A DNA stretch of 64,000 nt, from NCBI RefSeq assembly GCF_001552075.1, contig NZ_BCQM01000001.1:1-64000 (forward strand). Reading direction: 5' to 3'. Position numbers and translations under genes: made by a program. Source of the DNA: Arthrobacter luteolus NBRC 107841. GTDB taxonomy: Bacteria; Actinomycetota; Actinomycetes; Actinomycetales; Micrococcaceae. The notes below the pieces were generated by a model. It was not told the origin of the DNA and searched no databases. It saw nothing but the letters and a program-made list of their open reading frames with translations. Within the stretch, counting starts at the first letter, position 1, and the number at the start of each line of letters is the position of its first letter. Below are positions 1 to 9,328 of this stretch, in pieces.

Positions 1-11
1 GGCTGTCCGAG

Positions 12-51
12 CCACACAAAAGCAACCGGATTTATCCGTGATTTTGTGTGG
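12..51. repeat. Nested inverted repeat in the left-edge intergenic region
   Basis: Ten-base arms CCACACAAAA (12-21) and TTTTGTGTGG (42-51) are perfectly complementary. Inside them CGGA-TTTA-TCCG (27-38) forms a second small stem. A further 7-bp stem CCGACCA/TGGTCGG lies at 66-83. I see no convincing gene in 1-291, only short frames without good starts. The repeat could be a terminator for a gene left of the window or an operator. The strand cannot be decided. Confidence 0.5.
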
Positions 52-291
52 GTTTGGTTTCCGTTCCGACCAGTCCTGGTCGGCGGCAACTCGTTTATCT
101 TGCCACACCCCGGGCAGTTCCTGCAACTCGGCGGGGCTGTGATGCCCCGCACCGTCCGGTCCAGCCTTCGGTGCGTGCCCTCCCCGTTCCGGAACCAGCC
201 GGCCCCGGTGGGAAGTACAGATCCATTGTAGGGAGAGACGGGCGGCCGGGCGCAAGCCGAACGGCCGTGCCGGTGCTCACAACGGCCGGAT

Positions 292-1089
292 TCAGCTGGT
301 GACGCGCAGGTATTCCAGCTGTGCGGCAACCGAAAGCTCGGCCGCGGAACGGACTGACGCGGGCACATCCGCGTAGACGGCGTCGGTCACGTCCCCAACC
401 GTGGCGCCCTCCCCCAGATGTTCCAGCGCCGATCTGATCTGCGCGAGCCGTTCGTCCCGGTGGTCACGGTAGGTCAGAACCACAGACTCGAGGTTCTCCA
501 GGTCCGGGCCGTGGGCCGGCAGCACCGTGGTGGGGCCCAGCTTGCCGAGCTTGTCCAGGCTGGCCATAAAGTCCACCAGGGTTCCATCCGGGTAATCCAG
601 CACGGTGGTTCCCCGGCCCAGAATGGTGTCACCCGTCAGCACCGAGCCGTTGGAACCGTCTGCGGGGAGATAAAAGCAGACGGAGTCGGACGTATGTCCC
701 GGCGTCGCCACTACCTGGATCCGTGTGCCGCCGGCATGGATGACTTCGCCGTCGGCCAGCTTTTCTCCGCCGCGGCAGAAGCCCGGATCGGCGGCGCGGA
801 CAGGTGCACCCGTCAGCTGGTGCAGCCTTTCGGCTCCCTCTGTGTGGTCCGGGTGCCTGTGCGTGATCAGGATCAGGGCAATGTCGCCTGCGGCAGCCAG
901 GGCCGCGAGGTGGTCTTCCTGGGCAGGACCCGGATCAACCACTACCGAGGGGCCGCCGTCTGCGGCGGCAATGATGTAGCTCTTCGTGCCGTCCAGGCTC
1001 ATCGGCCCGGGATTGTCGGCCAGCCGGTACCGGGCGAGCGGGGAACTGCGCACCAGCTGTTCCGGTGCCGGCTGTGCCGATTCAGTCAT
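292..1089 (-). CDS. Metallo-beta-lactamase fold hydrolase (glyoxalase II / LACTB2-like)
   Basis: 265 residues. The family's zinc signature HxHxDH is present as THRHPDH (H77, H79, D81, H82). The other expected metal ligands are also visible: H132 in TPGHTSD, D154 in LTGDT and H193 in LPAHGPD. The enzyme is therefore probably an active cytosolic two-metal hydrolase. Substrates in this family range from hydroxyacyl-thiol esters to RNA ends and are not readable here. It starts 6 bases after the ilvE stop and is probably the last gene of a leuB-ilvE-hydrolase operon. GGAG directly abuts the ATG, so translation is probably coupled to ilvE. There is no signal peptide. Confidence 0.85.
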   Translation of the reverse strand: MTESAQPAPEQLVRSSPLARYRLADNPGPMSLDGTKSYIIAAADGGPSVVVDPGPAQEDHLAALAAAGDIALILITHRHPDHTEGAERLHQLTGAPVRAADPGFCRGGEKLADGEVIHAGGTRIQVVATPGHTSDSVCFYLPADGSNGSVLTGDTILGRGTTVLDYPDGTLVDFMASLDKLGKLGPTTVLPAHGPDLENLESVVLTYRDHRDERLAQIRSALEHLGEGATVGDVTDAVYADVPASVRSAAELSVAAQLEYLRVTS

Positions 1090-1095
1090 CTCCGG

Positions 1096-2202
1096 TTACG
1101 CCAGCCGGGTCAGCCAGCCGCGGGTGTCCTCCACGGCTCCGGTCTGGATTCCCAGGAGTTCCCGGCGGATCGACATGGTGATTTCCCCTGCCGCAGCTTC
1201 CGGGGAACCGATGGTCTCGGTCTCCGACTTCAGCTCGCCGACCGGGGTGATTACCGCTGCGGTGCCGCAGGCGAAAACCTCGGTGATGTCGCCGGAGGCA
1301 ACGCCGTCGCGCCATTCGTCCAGGGTGATCTTGCGTTCTTCAACCTGCAGTCCGCGGTCGCGTCCCAGCTGGAGCACGGAATTGCGTGTCACCCCGTGCA
1401 GGATGGTGCCGGACAGTGCCGGTGTCACGAGCCGCCCGTCCTTGAAGACGAAGAACACGTTCATCCCGCCGAGTTCTTCCACAGCGTTGTCATTGAACTC
1501 GTCCAGGAACAACACCTGCTTGCAGCCGTTGGCTTCGCCTTCCATCTGTGCGATCAGCGATGCGGCGTAGTTGCCGCCGCACTTGGCTTCGCCGGTTCCG
1601 CCGCGGCCGGCCCGGGCGTATTTCGTGGAAAGCCAGATGGACACGGGCCTGAGTTCGCCGCCGAAGTAGTTGCCGGCCGGTGAGGCGATGACACGGTAGG
1701 ACACTTCCCGGGCCGGACGCACACCGAGGAACGGTTCGGTGGCGATCATGAACGGGCGCAGGTATAGGGATTCGCCGTCACCGGTGGGAACCCAGTCCCG
1801 GTCGACGGCGACGAGCTGGCTCAGGGATTCGAGGAACAGTTCCTCCGGCAGTTCCGGCAGGGCCAGGCGGCGGGCCGAGGTGTTGAGGCGGGCGGCGTTC
1901 GCTTCCGGGCGGAAGGTCCAGATGGACCCGTCCTGGTGGCGGTAGGCCTTGAGGCCTTCGAAGATCTCCTGGCCGTAGTGCAGCACCGCAGCTGCCGGGT
2001 CCATGGCGATCGGCCCGTAGGGCTCGACTCGGGCGTCCTGCCACTGGCCTTCGCCGTTTTCGCCGACCCGGTAATCAATGACGGCGGTGTGGTCCGTGAA
2101 GTGGTTTCCGAATCCCGGATCCGCGAGAATCCTTGCGCGTTCCTCCTCGGACTTGCGCTGGGCGGATAGCTTCTGGGTGAACTCCAGAGCGCTGACAGAC
2201 AT
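1096..2202 (-). CDS. ilvE: Branched-chain amino-acid aminotransferase
   Basis: 368 residues from the chosen ATG, which has GGAGG four bases upstream. The frame could extend to 2256, but the extension lacks a ribosome site and family-like sequence. This is a fold-type IV PLP enzyme. The Schiff-base lysine is K207 in [10 protein letters not shown], followed by the class IV stretch [10 protein letters not shown]. It performs the last, reversible step of valine, leucine and isoleucine synthesis, with glutamate as amino donor. It lies 62 bases downstream of leuB, and the rest of the pathway (ilvB, N, C, D) is in the same window. Length and motifs are normal for the long actinobacterial IlvE. Confidence 0.96.
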   Translation of the reverse strand: MSVSALEFTQKLSAQRKSEEERARILADPGFGNHFTDHTAVIDYRVGENGEGQWQDARVEPYGPIAMDPAAAVLHYGQEIFEGLKAYRHQDGSIWTFRPEANAARLNTSARRLALPELPEELFLESLSQLVAVDRDWVPTGDGESLYLRPFMIATEPFLGVRPAREVSYRVIASPAGNYFGGELRPVSIWLSTKYARAGRGGTGEAKCGGNYAASLIAQMEGEANGCKQVLFLDEFNDNAVEELGGMNVFFVFKDGRLVTPALSGTILHGVTRNSVLQLGRDRGLQVEERKITLDEWRDGVASGDITEVFACGTAAVITPVGELKSETETIGSPEAAAGEITMSIRRELLGIQTGAVEDTRGWLTRLA

Positions 2203-2264
2203 TATTCCTCCACGGTGAACGGGGAAGCCGTTCTCTTTGCCGATTGATTGGGTCACTGTTGAGC

Positions 2265-3329
2265 TTATGACACTGCCGCGGCGATCGCATCGCCGATTTC
2301 CGCCGTTTTGCGTGTGTGTGCGGTGCGGCCTGCGACGTCGGCTTCCACAGCCTGTTCCACGCGTTCCGCTTCGGAGTGGAAACCGAGGTGGTGCAGCAGC
2401 AGCGCCGCGGAGAGGATCGCCGCCGTCGGGTCGGCAATCTGCTGGCCGGCAATGTCCGGGGCTGAGCCGTGGACCGGCTCGAACATCGAGGGGAAGGTGC
2501 CTTCCATGTTGATGTTGCCGGAGGCTGCCAGCCCGATCCCGCCGGTGACCGCAGCAGCGAGGTCGGTGAGGATGTCGCCAAACAGGTTGTCAGTGACAAT
2601 GACGTCGAACCGGGAGGGGTCCGTGGTCAGGAAGATGGTCGCGGCGTCAACGTGGAGGTAATCCACCGTGACGTCCGGGAACTCGGGGGCGACGGCGTCC
2701 ACGGTCCGCTTCCACAGCTTGCCGGCGTAAACCAGGACGTTGTGCTTGTGCACCAGGGTCAGTTTCCTGCGCGGCCGGTCATTGGCCCGGCGGAAGGCGT
2801 CCCGGACCACGCGCTCGACGCCGTGGGCCGTGTTGAGCGAAACCTCGGTGGCGATTTCATGCGGGGTCCCGGTGCGCAGAGATCCGCCGTTGCCGACGTA
2901 CGGACCTTCCGTGCCCTCGCGGACGACGATGAAGTCGATCTCGCCGGGATTGGCCAGCGGGCTGGCAACGCCGGGAAAGAGCTTGGACGGCCGCAGGTTC
3001 ACAAAGTGGTCCAGGCTGAAGCGCAGCTTGAGCAGCAGTTCGCGCTCGATCAGGCCCGAGGGCATGGTGGTGTCCCCCGGTGCGGCGCCGACAGCGCCAA
3101 AGAGGATGGCGTCGTGCCCCTTGAGCGACTCCAGGGTTTCTTCCGGAAGGGTTTCACCGGTCCGGAGCCAGTGCTCTGCGCCCAGGGAGTATTCCGTGAG
3201 GTCGAAGCGGGCCGGGCTGCCCTGCGTCACCGCCGTCAGTACCTTGACGGCTTCTGCCGTGACTTCGGGACCGATGCCGTCGCCGGGGATGACGGCCAGG
3301 GAGATAACGTTCGACGCTGCTTCATTCAT
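2265..3329 (-). CDS. leuB: 3-isopropylmalate dehydrogenase
   Basis: 354 residues. This NAD-dependent oxidative decarboxylase of leucine synthesis converts 3-isopropylmalate to 2-oxoisocaproate. Visible family signatures are [10 protein letters not shown] near the N-terminus (14-23), LVHKHNVL with K195, the metal-binding aspartates D247 and D252 in [11 protein letters not shown], and the NAD-binding HGSAPDIAG at 287-295. It is the first gene of the leuB-ilvE-hydrolase run. No Shine-Dalgarno sequence precedes the ATG, and a TAGAAT box ends 6 bases before it, which suggests a leaderless mRNA. Length is typical for the bacterial family. Confidence 0.96.
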   Translation of the reverse strand: MNEAASNVISLAVIPGDGIGPEVTAEAVKVLTAVTQGSPARFDLTEYSLGAEHWLRTGETLPEETLESLKGHDAILFGAVGAAPGDTTMPSGLIERELLLKLRFSLDHFVNLRPSKLFPGVASPLANPGEIDFIVVREGTEGPYVGNGGSLRTGTPHEIATEVSLNTAHGVERVVRDAFRRANDRPRRKLTLVHKHNVLVYAGKLWKRTVDAVAPEFPDVTVDYLHVDAATIFLTTDPSRFDVIVTDNLFGDILTDLAAAVTGGIGLAASGNINMEGTFPSMFEPVHGSAPDIAGQQIADPTAAILSAALLLHHLGFHSEAERVEQAVEADVAGRTAHTRKTAEIGDAIAAAVS

Positions 3330-3366
3330 GGGCCAATTCTAGGAAGACTGTCCATATAGCGGTCAA
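3330..3366 (-). promoter_or_regulatory. Candidate leaderless promoter of leuB
   Basis: On the minus strand a TAGAAT hexamer (3336-3341) lies six bases before the leuB ATG. A TTGACC hexamer (3361-3366) lies 19 bases further upstream, a slightly long spacer. A start point 7 bases after TAGAAT would fall on the initiation codon. This fits the missing ribosome-binding site and the frequent leaderless transcripts of actinobacteria. Confidence 0.45.
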
Positions 3367-3497
3367 CACGTATCACATACTGAGACATCACAACGGAGCA
3401 TCAGCGCCTCGGGTGCCGGCGCGGTCCGCGGCGGGCCCGAAGGTTCAGACCACGGCATGACGCGCCCCTCCACCGCCGGGCCCTAGAGTTGTTTTCC

Positions 3498-4736
3498 ATG
3501 CTCCTGCACCGACGAATCTATGCCTGGGTCCAGGCCAACCCCGGCAAGGTGGACCTCGCGCAGGCCCTCGGCGTCACTTTGATCTTCGCAGTCCCGTTTT
3601 TGCTGTTCACCGGATCAGTGGTCGAGTTCCTCCTCTCCTGCGCGCTCTGCCTGCCGCTGGCCTGGAGCCGGTCCCGGCCGGTGACAGCCGCTGCGATCCA
3701 GGCCTCGGCGTGCCTGTTGTCGCTGGTCCTGGTTCCGGACACCGGGTTGCCGGCCTACGTCCTGGTTCTGGGCACCGTCTATTCCCTGGCCGCCCATGCC
3801 CCGCGCTGGGCCAGCCTCAGCGGGCTGGCCCTGGCCCTGGTCGGCGGGGTCCTGCTCATCCTGCGGTATCTGATCATCCCCTCGGTGCAGATGGTTGCCG
3901 GCACCCCGCAGTTTTTCCCCGGTCAGCTGGTGATCTTCGTAATCTCCGTGATCGCCGTTGACGCGGTGGTGCTGGTGGCCTGGACGTTTGGCGATCTGGC
4001 CCGCACCCGGCGCCTGGCCATGCAGGCCCTGAAGGACCATGCCCGCCGCCTGGAGGTGGAACGCCAGCAGGAACGCGATCTGGCCGCTGCCGATGAACGC
4101 ACCCACATTGCCCGCGAAATGCACGACATCGTGGCGCACTCGCTCTCCGTCATCATTACGCAGGCCGACGGCGCCCGGTATGCGAGCGCCCAGGATCCGG
4201 AGATTGCCGCGAAGACCCTGGGCACCATCGCCGAAACCGGCCGGGGGTCACTGCGCGAAATGCGCCGGCTGCTGGGGGTCCTCCGCGGCGACGAGCTGGC
4301 CTCGACCCGCCCCCTGCCCACCCTTGACGACATCGATTCCCTGGTGGACGCCGTGCAGCGCGCCGGTCTGGAAGTACGGGTGAACCGAACCGGGATGATG
4401 CGCCGTCCACTGCCCGCCGGTGCGGAACTCACGGCCTACCGGGTGGTCCAGGAGTCACTGACCAACGTGCTCAAACACGCCGGCCCCCAGACGCACGCCG
4501 AGGTGGACCTCCAATGGACGCCCCGGGGCCTGGAAATCCAGGTGCGCGACGACGGCCGGGGAGCTGCGGCGGATGCCGCGACCCCCGGCGGCGCGGGGAA
4601 CACCGCGGGCAGCCACGGCCAGGGCATCAAGGGCATGACCGAACGCGTGGCCCTTTACGATGGAAGCCTTATTGCTGCACCCGCGGCCGGCGGAGGATTC
4701 CGCGTGGCCGCCTTCATTCCCTATACGGAGGCCTAA
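3498..4736 (+). CDS. Sensor histidine kinase (DesK/NarX-like, HisKA_3)
   Basis: 412 residues from ATG 3498; a TTG at 3489 would add three. The N-terminal ~170 residues form several hydrophobic helices with very short loops, so the sensor is embedded in the membrane. A cytoplasmic linker and a HisKA_3 dimerization domain follow, with phospho-acceptor H209 in AREMHDIVAHS. The C-terminal HATPase domain shows VVQESLTNVLKHA and DDGRG. This is the usual architecture of actinobacterial kinases that detect envelope stress or cell-wall antibiotics. The cognate regulator starts 2 bases after the stop codon, and an ABC exporter lies just downstream as a likely target. The signal is unknown. Confidence 0.92.
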   Translation: MLLHRRIYAWVQANPGKVDLAQALGVTLIFAVPFLLFTGSVVEFLLSCALCLPLAWSRSRPVTAAAIQASACLLSLVLVPDTGLPAYVLVLGTVYSLAAHAPRWASLSGLALALVGGVLLILRYLIIPSVQMVAGTPQFFPGQLVIFVISVIAVDAVVLVAWTFGDLARTRRLAMQALKDHARRLEVERQQERDLAAADERTHIAREMHDIVAHSLSVIITQADGARYASAQDPEIAAKTLGTIAETGRGSLREMRRLLGVLRGDELASTRPLPTLDDIDSLVDAVQRAGLEVRVNRTGMMRRPLPAGAELTAYRVVQESLTNVLKHAGPQTHAEVDLQWTPRGLEIQVRDDGRGAAADAATPGGAGNTAGSHGQGIKGMTERVALYDGSLIAAPAAGGGFRVAAFIPYTEA

Positions 4737-4738
4737 GC

Positions 4739-5479
4739 ATGACCGGCGCCCTGTCCCCCCATCCTGCCGGCGGCGAAGCCAGCCAGGAACCGATCCGCGT
4801 AGCCCTGGTCGATGACCAGCAGCTGGTCCGCGGCGGCTTCAAGATGCTCATCAACTCGCAGCCGGACCTGACTGTCGTGGCGGAAGCCGGCAACGGCGCC
4901 GAAGCCGTCCGGGTCCTCTCCTCGGTTCCTGCCGACGTCGTCCTGATGGACGTACGGATGCCCGGTATGGACGGGATTGAGGCCACCGCCAAGATCCTTG
5001 AGCGGGCAGCGGGGCAGCCGGAAGGCTCAACGGACGCTGGAATCCGGGTGGTTGTCCTGACCACCTTCGACCTGGACGAATATGCGCTCTCCGCCATCCG
5101 CGCCGGAGCCAGCGGTTTCCTGCTCAAGGACGCGCCGCCCGAGGAACTGCTGGACGCGATCCGGACCGTTCACCGCGGGGATGCCGTGATTGCTCCCTCC
5201 ACCACGCGGAGGCTGCTGGACCATGTGGCTCCCCTGCTGCGCGAACCAACTCCCGAGGTCAGCCGGCACGCTGCCAGCGTGGAGACCCTGACGCCCCGCG
5301 AGCGCGAAGTGTTCACACTGATTGCCGGCGGCCTGTCCAATCCGGAGATCGCGGCGACGCTGTTCCTGTCCGAGGCCACGGTCAAGACCCACGTCGGCCA
5401 CATACTTGCCAAGCTCGGCGCCCGGGACCGGGTGCAGGCGGTTGTCATCGCCTACGAAACCGGTATCGTCGCCCCATAG
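4739..5479 (+). CDS. NarL/LuxR-family response regulator
   Basis: 246 residues. The ATG is preceded by GGAGG eleven bases upstream, and the long in-frame 5' extension is rejected because it lies inside the kinase gene. The receiver domain (about 19-135) has acidic residues D25/D26, phosphorylated D71 in LMDVRMPG and the conserved LLKD near its end. The C-terminal LuxR-type helix-turn-helix (about 182-240) begins LTPREREVF and includes SEATVKTHV. It is co-transcribed with the kinase. The most obvious candidate target is the MacB-like transporter at 5895-9183, but no operator was recognised. Confidence 0.94.
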   Translation: MTGALSPHPAGGEASQEPIRVALVDDQQLVRGGFKMLINSQPDLTVVAEAGNGAEAVRVLSSVPADVVLMDVRMPGMDGIEATAKILERAAGQPEGSTDAGIRVVVLTTFDLDEYALSAIRAGASGFLLKDAPPEELLDAIRTVHRGDAVIAPSTTRRLLDHVAPLLREPTPEVSRHAASVETLTPREREVFTLIAGGLSNPEIAATLFLSEATVKTHVGHILAKLGARDRVQAVVIAYETGIVAP

Positions 5480-5510
5480 CGCGAAGCTGCCGTGCGGAGA
5501 GGGGCCTGTT

Positions 5511-5825
5511 GTGTCCACTCAGGACGACGTCCGTTCCATCTGCCTGGCGCTGCCCGGGGTTACCGAACGGCTGAGCTGGCAGCAGCCGGCCTGGTTTGCC
5601 CGCACGCTGATGGCCCGCATGTGGGAGGACGGCGTTCTTACGGTGAAATCGGAGGAACGCGAGGCCCTGGCCGGCACGGATCCGCAGAAGTTCTTCTGGA
5701 CCCCGCATCATGACCGCTCACCCCTGCTGGTGCTGGTCCGGCTCGCTGCGGTGGAGGAGACAGAACTGCAGCAGCTGCTGCTGGAGTCCTACCAGCTGGC
5801 AGGCCCGCTTCCACCCACGGTATGA
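5511..5825 (+). CDS. MmcQ/YjbR-like DNA-binding protein
   Basis: 104 residues from a GTG start with a GGAG-rich site 8-14 bases upstream. The pattern LPGVTERLSWQQPAWF followed by a beta-rich segment is typical of the MmcQ/YjbR family, a CyaY-like fold of mostly unknown role. The frame is open far upstream, but that part lies inside the response regulator gene. It sits 31 bases after that gene and before the ABC transporter, so it may belong to the same unit. No catalytic residues are predicted. Confidence 0.8.
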   Translation: MSTQDDVRSICLALPGVTERLSWQQPAWFARTLMARMWEDGVLTVKSEEREALAGTDPQKFFWTPHHDRSPLLVLVRLAAVEETELQQLLLESYQLAGPLPPTV

Positions 5826-5894
5826 CCCGGTGGACGGTAATCCCCCTCCACCCTCCGATGTGCCGGCACCGGCCGGCGAAATAGCGTTGGGGGT

Positions 5895-6665
5895 ATGACA
5901 ACCCTTACTGAGCAAAACCCTGTGCCCGGGCCCGGCAGCACCACGGCTGCCGCGGCGGCACAGGCACTGAACAAGACCTACGGAAAAGGCGACACCACTG
6001 TCCACGCCCTGCGCAGCGTGGACGTCAGCTTTGAGTCCGGCTCCTTCACCGCCATCATGGGCCCCTCCGGTTCCGGCAAGTCCACCCTCATGCACTGCCT
6101 GGCCGGGCTGGATTCGGCGGACTCCGGACAGATCTGGATCGGCGGTACGGAGATCACCGGACTGAATGACGCAGACGTCACCCGGCTACGCCGCGACAGC
6201 GTCGGATTCGTGTTCCAGTCCTTCAACCTCGTCCCCACGCTGACCGCGGAACAGAACATTACCCTTCCCGTCGCCCTGGCCAACGGGAAGGTGGACAAGC
6301 AGTGGCTGGCCGAGATCACCCGCACGCTCGGCCTGGAAGGGCGCCTCCTGCACCGCCCGCATGAACTCTCCGGCGGCCAGCAGCAGCGCGTGGCGGTGGC
6401 CCGTGCGCTGCTGACCCGCCCGCACGTTGTCTTCGGCGACGAACCCACCGGCAACCTCGACTCCCGCTCCGGTGCCGAGGTGCTCTCACTGCTGCGGCGC
6501 TCCACCCGGGAGATGGGCCAGAGCATCATCATGGTCACCCACGATCCGGTCGCGGCCTCCTACGCCGACCGCGTCGTTTTGATGAACGACGGCGAACTCG
6601 TCGGCGAGCTGTCAAAGCCCACCCCTGAATCGGTTCTTTCGGCCCTGACGAAGCTGGGTGCCTGA
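5895..6665 (+). CDS. ABC transporter ATP-binding protein (MacB/LolD type)
   Basis: 256 residues. Walker A GPSGSGKST, signature LSGGQQQR, Walker B followed by GDEPTGNLD, and the switch histidine in VTHDP are all intact. The EPTGNLD form marks the MacB/LolD/FtsE clade, which powers mechanotransmission or peptide export rather than uptake. The first ~25 residues are an Ala/Thr-rich tail. It overlaps its permease by 8 bases. With the preceding sensor kinase and regulator it resembles antibiotic or cell-wall stress detoxification modules. The substrate is unknown. Confidence 0.93.
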   Translation: MTTLTEQNPVPGPGSTTAAAAAQALNKTYGKGDTTVHALRSVDVSFESGSFTAIMGPSGSGKSTLMHCLAGLDSADSGQIWIGGTEITGLNDADVTRLRRDSVGFVFQSFNLVPTLTAEQNITLPVALANGKVDKQWLAEITRTLGLEGRLLHRPHELSGGQQQRVAVARALLTRPHVVFGDEPTGNLDSRSGAEVLSLLRRSTREMGQSIIMVTHDPVAASYADRVVLMNDGELVGELSKPTPESVLSALTKLGA

Positions 6666-9183
6666 CGTGCTGCAGGTAGCCCTGGCGCAGGTGCGCCTGA
6701 ATGCGCGGCGCTTCATCGCCGTCGGCGTCGCGGTTCTGATCGCCGTCGGTTTCCTGACCGCGACGCTGATCATCAATTCCTCCTCCAAGGCGTCGCTGAC
6801 GCAGAGTGTGGGGCAGAGTTTCCGGAACGCGGACCTGGTGGTGTCAGCGGGATACGACGACGAGTCCCAGAGCCTGGCGGTCCTCACCGAGGAGACCGCC
6901 AGCCTGGCCCGAGGTGTGAACGGCGTCACCGATGCCTATGCAGTCCGGACCAGTTACGTCACCATCGGCGGCAGCGGAAGCACCGCATTCGCCGAACTGA
7001 GGAACATTCCGACCGACAAGTCGCTGATGCCGGTCGACGTGGTTCAGGGCACCCTGCCCGCCACGGGCACGGAGATCGCCGTAGACCAGACCACGGCGGA
7101 GCGAAGGGGCCTTTCCCTGGGCTCGATGCTGCCCGTCGCGTCCCAGGACCCCACCACTGACGTGCCGCCGGCGGAACTGCGGGTCAGCGCGCTGGTGGAA
7201 ACTTCCGCGGATCCCGGCATGATGGGCGCTGCCCAGCTCTACACAGTGGATGCGGCGGCCGCCCTGTATGCCGATCCCGCCTACGGTTTTGACAGCATCC
7301 AGCTTTCCCTCGCGGACGGAGCCTCACTGCAGGAGGTCCAGGCTGCGCTCCAGCAGGATCTGGCGGCTGCCGGCTTCTCCGCGGTCACCGTACGGACCGT
7401 GGAGGAACAGACCACGGAACTTGTCGCATCCCTGACCGGCGGCGAGGACGCCCTGACCGTCATCCTGCTGGCGTTCGCCGCCGTCGCCCTGCTGGTCTGT
7501 GCCCTGGTGGTTTCCAATACCTTCTCGGTGCTTGTGGCACAGCGGACGCGGGAACTTGCCCTGCTGCGCTGCATCGGCGCAGCCCGGTCCCAGATCCGCC
7601 GCTCCGTCCTTGTTGAGGCGCTCCTGGTCGGCATTGTGGCGTCTGTTGCCGGTGTGCTGGCTGCGATAGGTCTGGTCGCCGCAATCGTTGCCTACCTCCA
7701 GACGCAGCCCACCAGCGGATTCGCCACCATGGCCGTCACCCCCTGGTCGGTGGTGGCAGGCATGTCCGCCGGCATCCTGCTCACGGTCCTGGCCGCGCTG
7801 GTTCCGGCCCGCGCTGCCACCAGTGTGGCCCCGCTGGCCGCCCTGCGTCCGGCCGAGGACGTCCGTGCCGGTACCCGCAAGGGCCGGGTCCGGCTCACCG
7901 CCGGCCTGGTGCTGGCCGCGGGCGGCAGTGCCCTGCTGATCCTGGGTGCCGTGCGCGGAGACCTGCTGATCGCCCTCCCCGGCGGTCTGCTGAGCTTCAT
8001 CGGTGTGCTGATGTGCTCCACCCTGTTCGTTCCGCCGCTGGTCCGCGCCGTCGGTGCCCTGGCCGCCCCGCTCGGTGTCCCGGGCAAGCTTGCCGCAGTC
8101 AACGCCGTCCGCAATCCGCAGCGCACGTCCGCGACGTCGTCGGCCCTGCTGATCGGCGTGACCCTGGTCGCCATGATGATGACCGGAGCGGCCACTGCAC
8201 GCACCGCTTTCGATTCAGCGCTGTCCAGTGAATTTCCCGTAGACGTCAGCGTCCGGGGCGCCCTGCTGGATGGAAGTCCGCTGGACGCCGGAGACACCGA
8301 CGCAGCACGGTCAGTGCAGGGCGTGGACAACGCTGTGCTGATGCCCGTCGCCGGAATGGCCGGGGGCAACGACGGCGAGATCGCTGTTTATGCGCTCGAT
8401 CCCGCCGGGGCCTCCGTCCTCCAGGACCAGTCCCTGATTCCGGAGGACGGCGTGATCATCATGCCGCAGGGCACCGAAGCCAAGACCGTTACTGTCCGGG
8501 GAGCCTCCGGCGACACCGAGCTGAAGGTTAGAACCTCCGGCAGCGCCTTCTTCCCCGCGCTGGTCTCGGCAGAGACAGCCAGGACGCTGGGCGGGCTGCC
8601 CGCCATGCCGGAGGCGGGCGGCTATGCGCCTGAGCCCATGCTCTGGCTCTCAGTTGCTGACGGCCTGGGGACCAACGAGCTGATGGACCTTCAGTCGGAA
8701 CTGGCCGCGGCCATCGGCGTGGAGGACTACCAAATCTCCGGCTCCTCGATTGAACGCGCGGCATACGAGCAGGTCATCGATGTGCTGCTGATGGTGGTGA
8801 CCGGGCTGTTGGGAGTCGCCGTCGTGATCGCGCTGGTCGGCGTGGCGAACACGCTCTCCCTGTCCGTCCTGGAACGCACCCGGGAGTCCTCCCTGCTGCG
8901 TGCGCTGGGGCTCACCCGGGGCCAGCTGCGCGGCATGCTGGCGCTGGAGGCGGTGCTGATCGCGGGAGTGGCAGCCCTGTTCGGCTGCGTGCTCGGGGCA
9001 CTGTACGGCTGGCTGGGCGCACAGTCCGCCCTGGGTTCCTTCGCCGCCGTCACGCCGGCCCTCCCCTGGGCCCAGCTGGGCGGCGTCCTCGCCGTCGCCC
9101 TGGCAGCAGGCCTGGTGGCCTCGCTGCTTCCGGCCCGCAGGGCTGCCCGGCTGTCTCCGGTGGCGGGACTGGCAGCGGACTGA
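6658..9183 (+). CDS. FtsX-like ABC permease (MacB family)
   Basis: 841 residues from GTG 6658 (another GTG at 6667). The architecture is an N-terminal membrane helix (about 15-38), a large extracytoplasmic domain, three helices around residues 255-385, a second helix and extracytoplasmic domain (about 410-690), and three C-terminal helices. This is a duplicated FtsX/MacB fold (two four-helix FtsX halves), as seen in actinobacterial exporters. Both halves contain the conserved FtsX segment (SVLVAQRTRELALLRCIGA and SVLERTRESSLLRALG). It is translationally coupled to the ATPase by the 8-base overlap. The partner sensor system lies upstream. Confidence 0.92.
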   Translation: MPDVLQVALAQVRLNARRFIAVGVAVLIAVGFLTATLIINSSSKASLTQSVGQSFRNADLVVSAGYDDESQSLAVLTEETASLARGVNGVTDAYAVRTSYVTIGGSGSTAFAELRNIPTDKSLMPVDVVQGTLPATGTEIAVDQTTAERRGLSLGSMLPVASQDPTTDVPPAELRVSALVETSADPGMMGAAQLYTVDAAAALYADPAYGFDSIQLSLADGASLQEVQAALQQDLAAAGFSAVTVRTVEEQTTELVASLTGGEDALTVILLAFAAVALLVCALVVSNTFSVLVAQRTRELALLRCIGAARSQIRRSVLVEALLVGIVASVAGVLAAIGLVAAIVAYLQTQPTSGFATMAVTPWSVVAGMSAGILLTVLAALVPARAATSVAPLAALRPAEDVRAGTRKGRVRLTAGLVLAAGGSALLILGAVRGDLLIALPGGLLSFIGVLMCSTLFVPPLVRAVGALAAPLGVPGKLAAVNAVRNPQRTSATSSALLIGVTLVAMMMTGAATARTAFDSALSSEFPVDVSVRGALLDGSPLDAGDTDAARSVQGVDNAVLMPVAGMAGGNDGEIAVYALDPAGASVLQDQSLIPEDGVIIMPQGTEAKTVTVRGASGDTELKVRTSGSAFFPALVSAETARTLGGLPAMPEAGGYAPEPMLWLSVADGLGTNELMDLQSELAAAIGVEDYQISGSSIERAAYEQVIDVLLMVVTGLLGVAVVIALVGVANTLSLSVLERTRESSLLRALGLTRGQLRGMLALEAVLIAGVAALFGCVLGALYGWLGAQSALGSFAAVTPALPWAQLGGVLAVALAAGLVASLLPARRAARLSPVAGLAAD

Positions 9184-9328
9184 TCCGGAGTTGCTTCCCG
9201 GTGCGCGGGGTATCCGCCGGCTGGACGGATACCTCGCGCAACTGCTCGGCGATCTGCGAAGATACAAAGCAGACTGAGCGTTTGCGGCAGGTCTTGCCTG
9301 CCGCCCCGGAACGATGAAGGAGCCCGCC

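Noticed and set aside
418-1683. Long plus-strand frame opposite the hydrolase and ilvE genes
   Set aside because: It is antisense to two clear enzymes, has no ribosome site, and its composition is a mirror of the coding strand.
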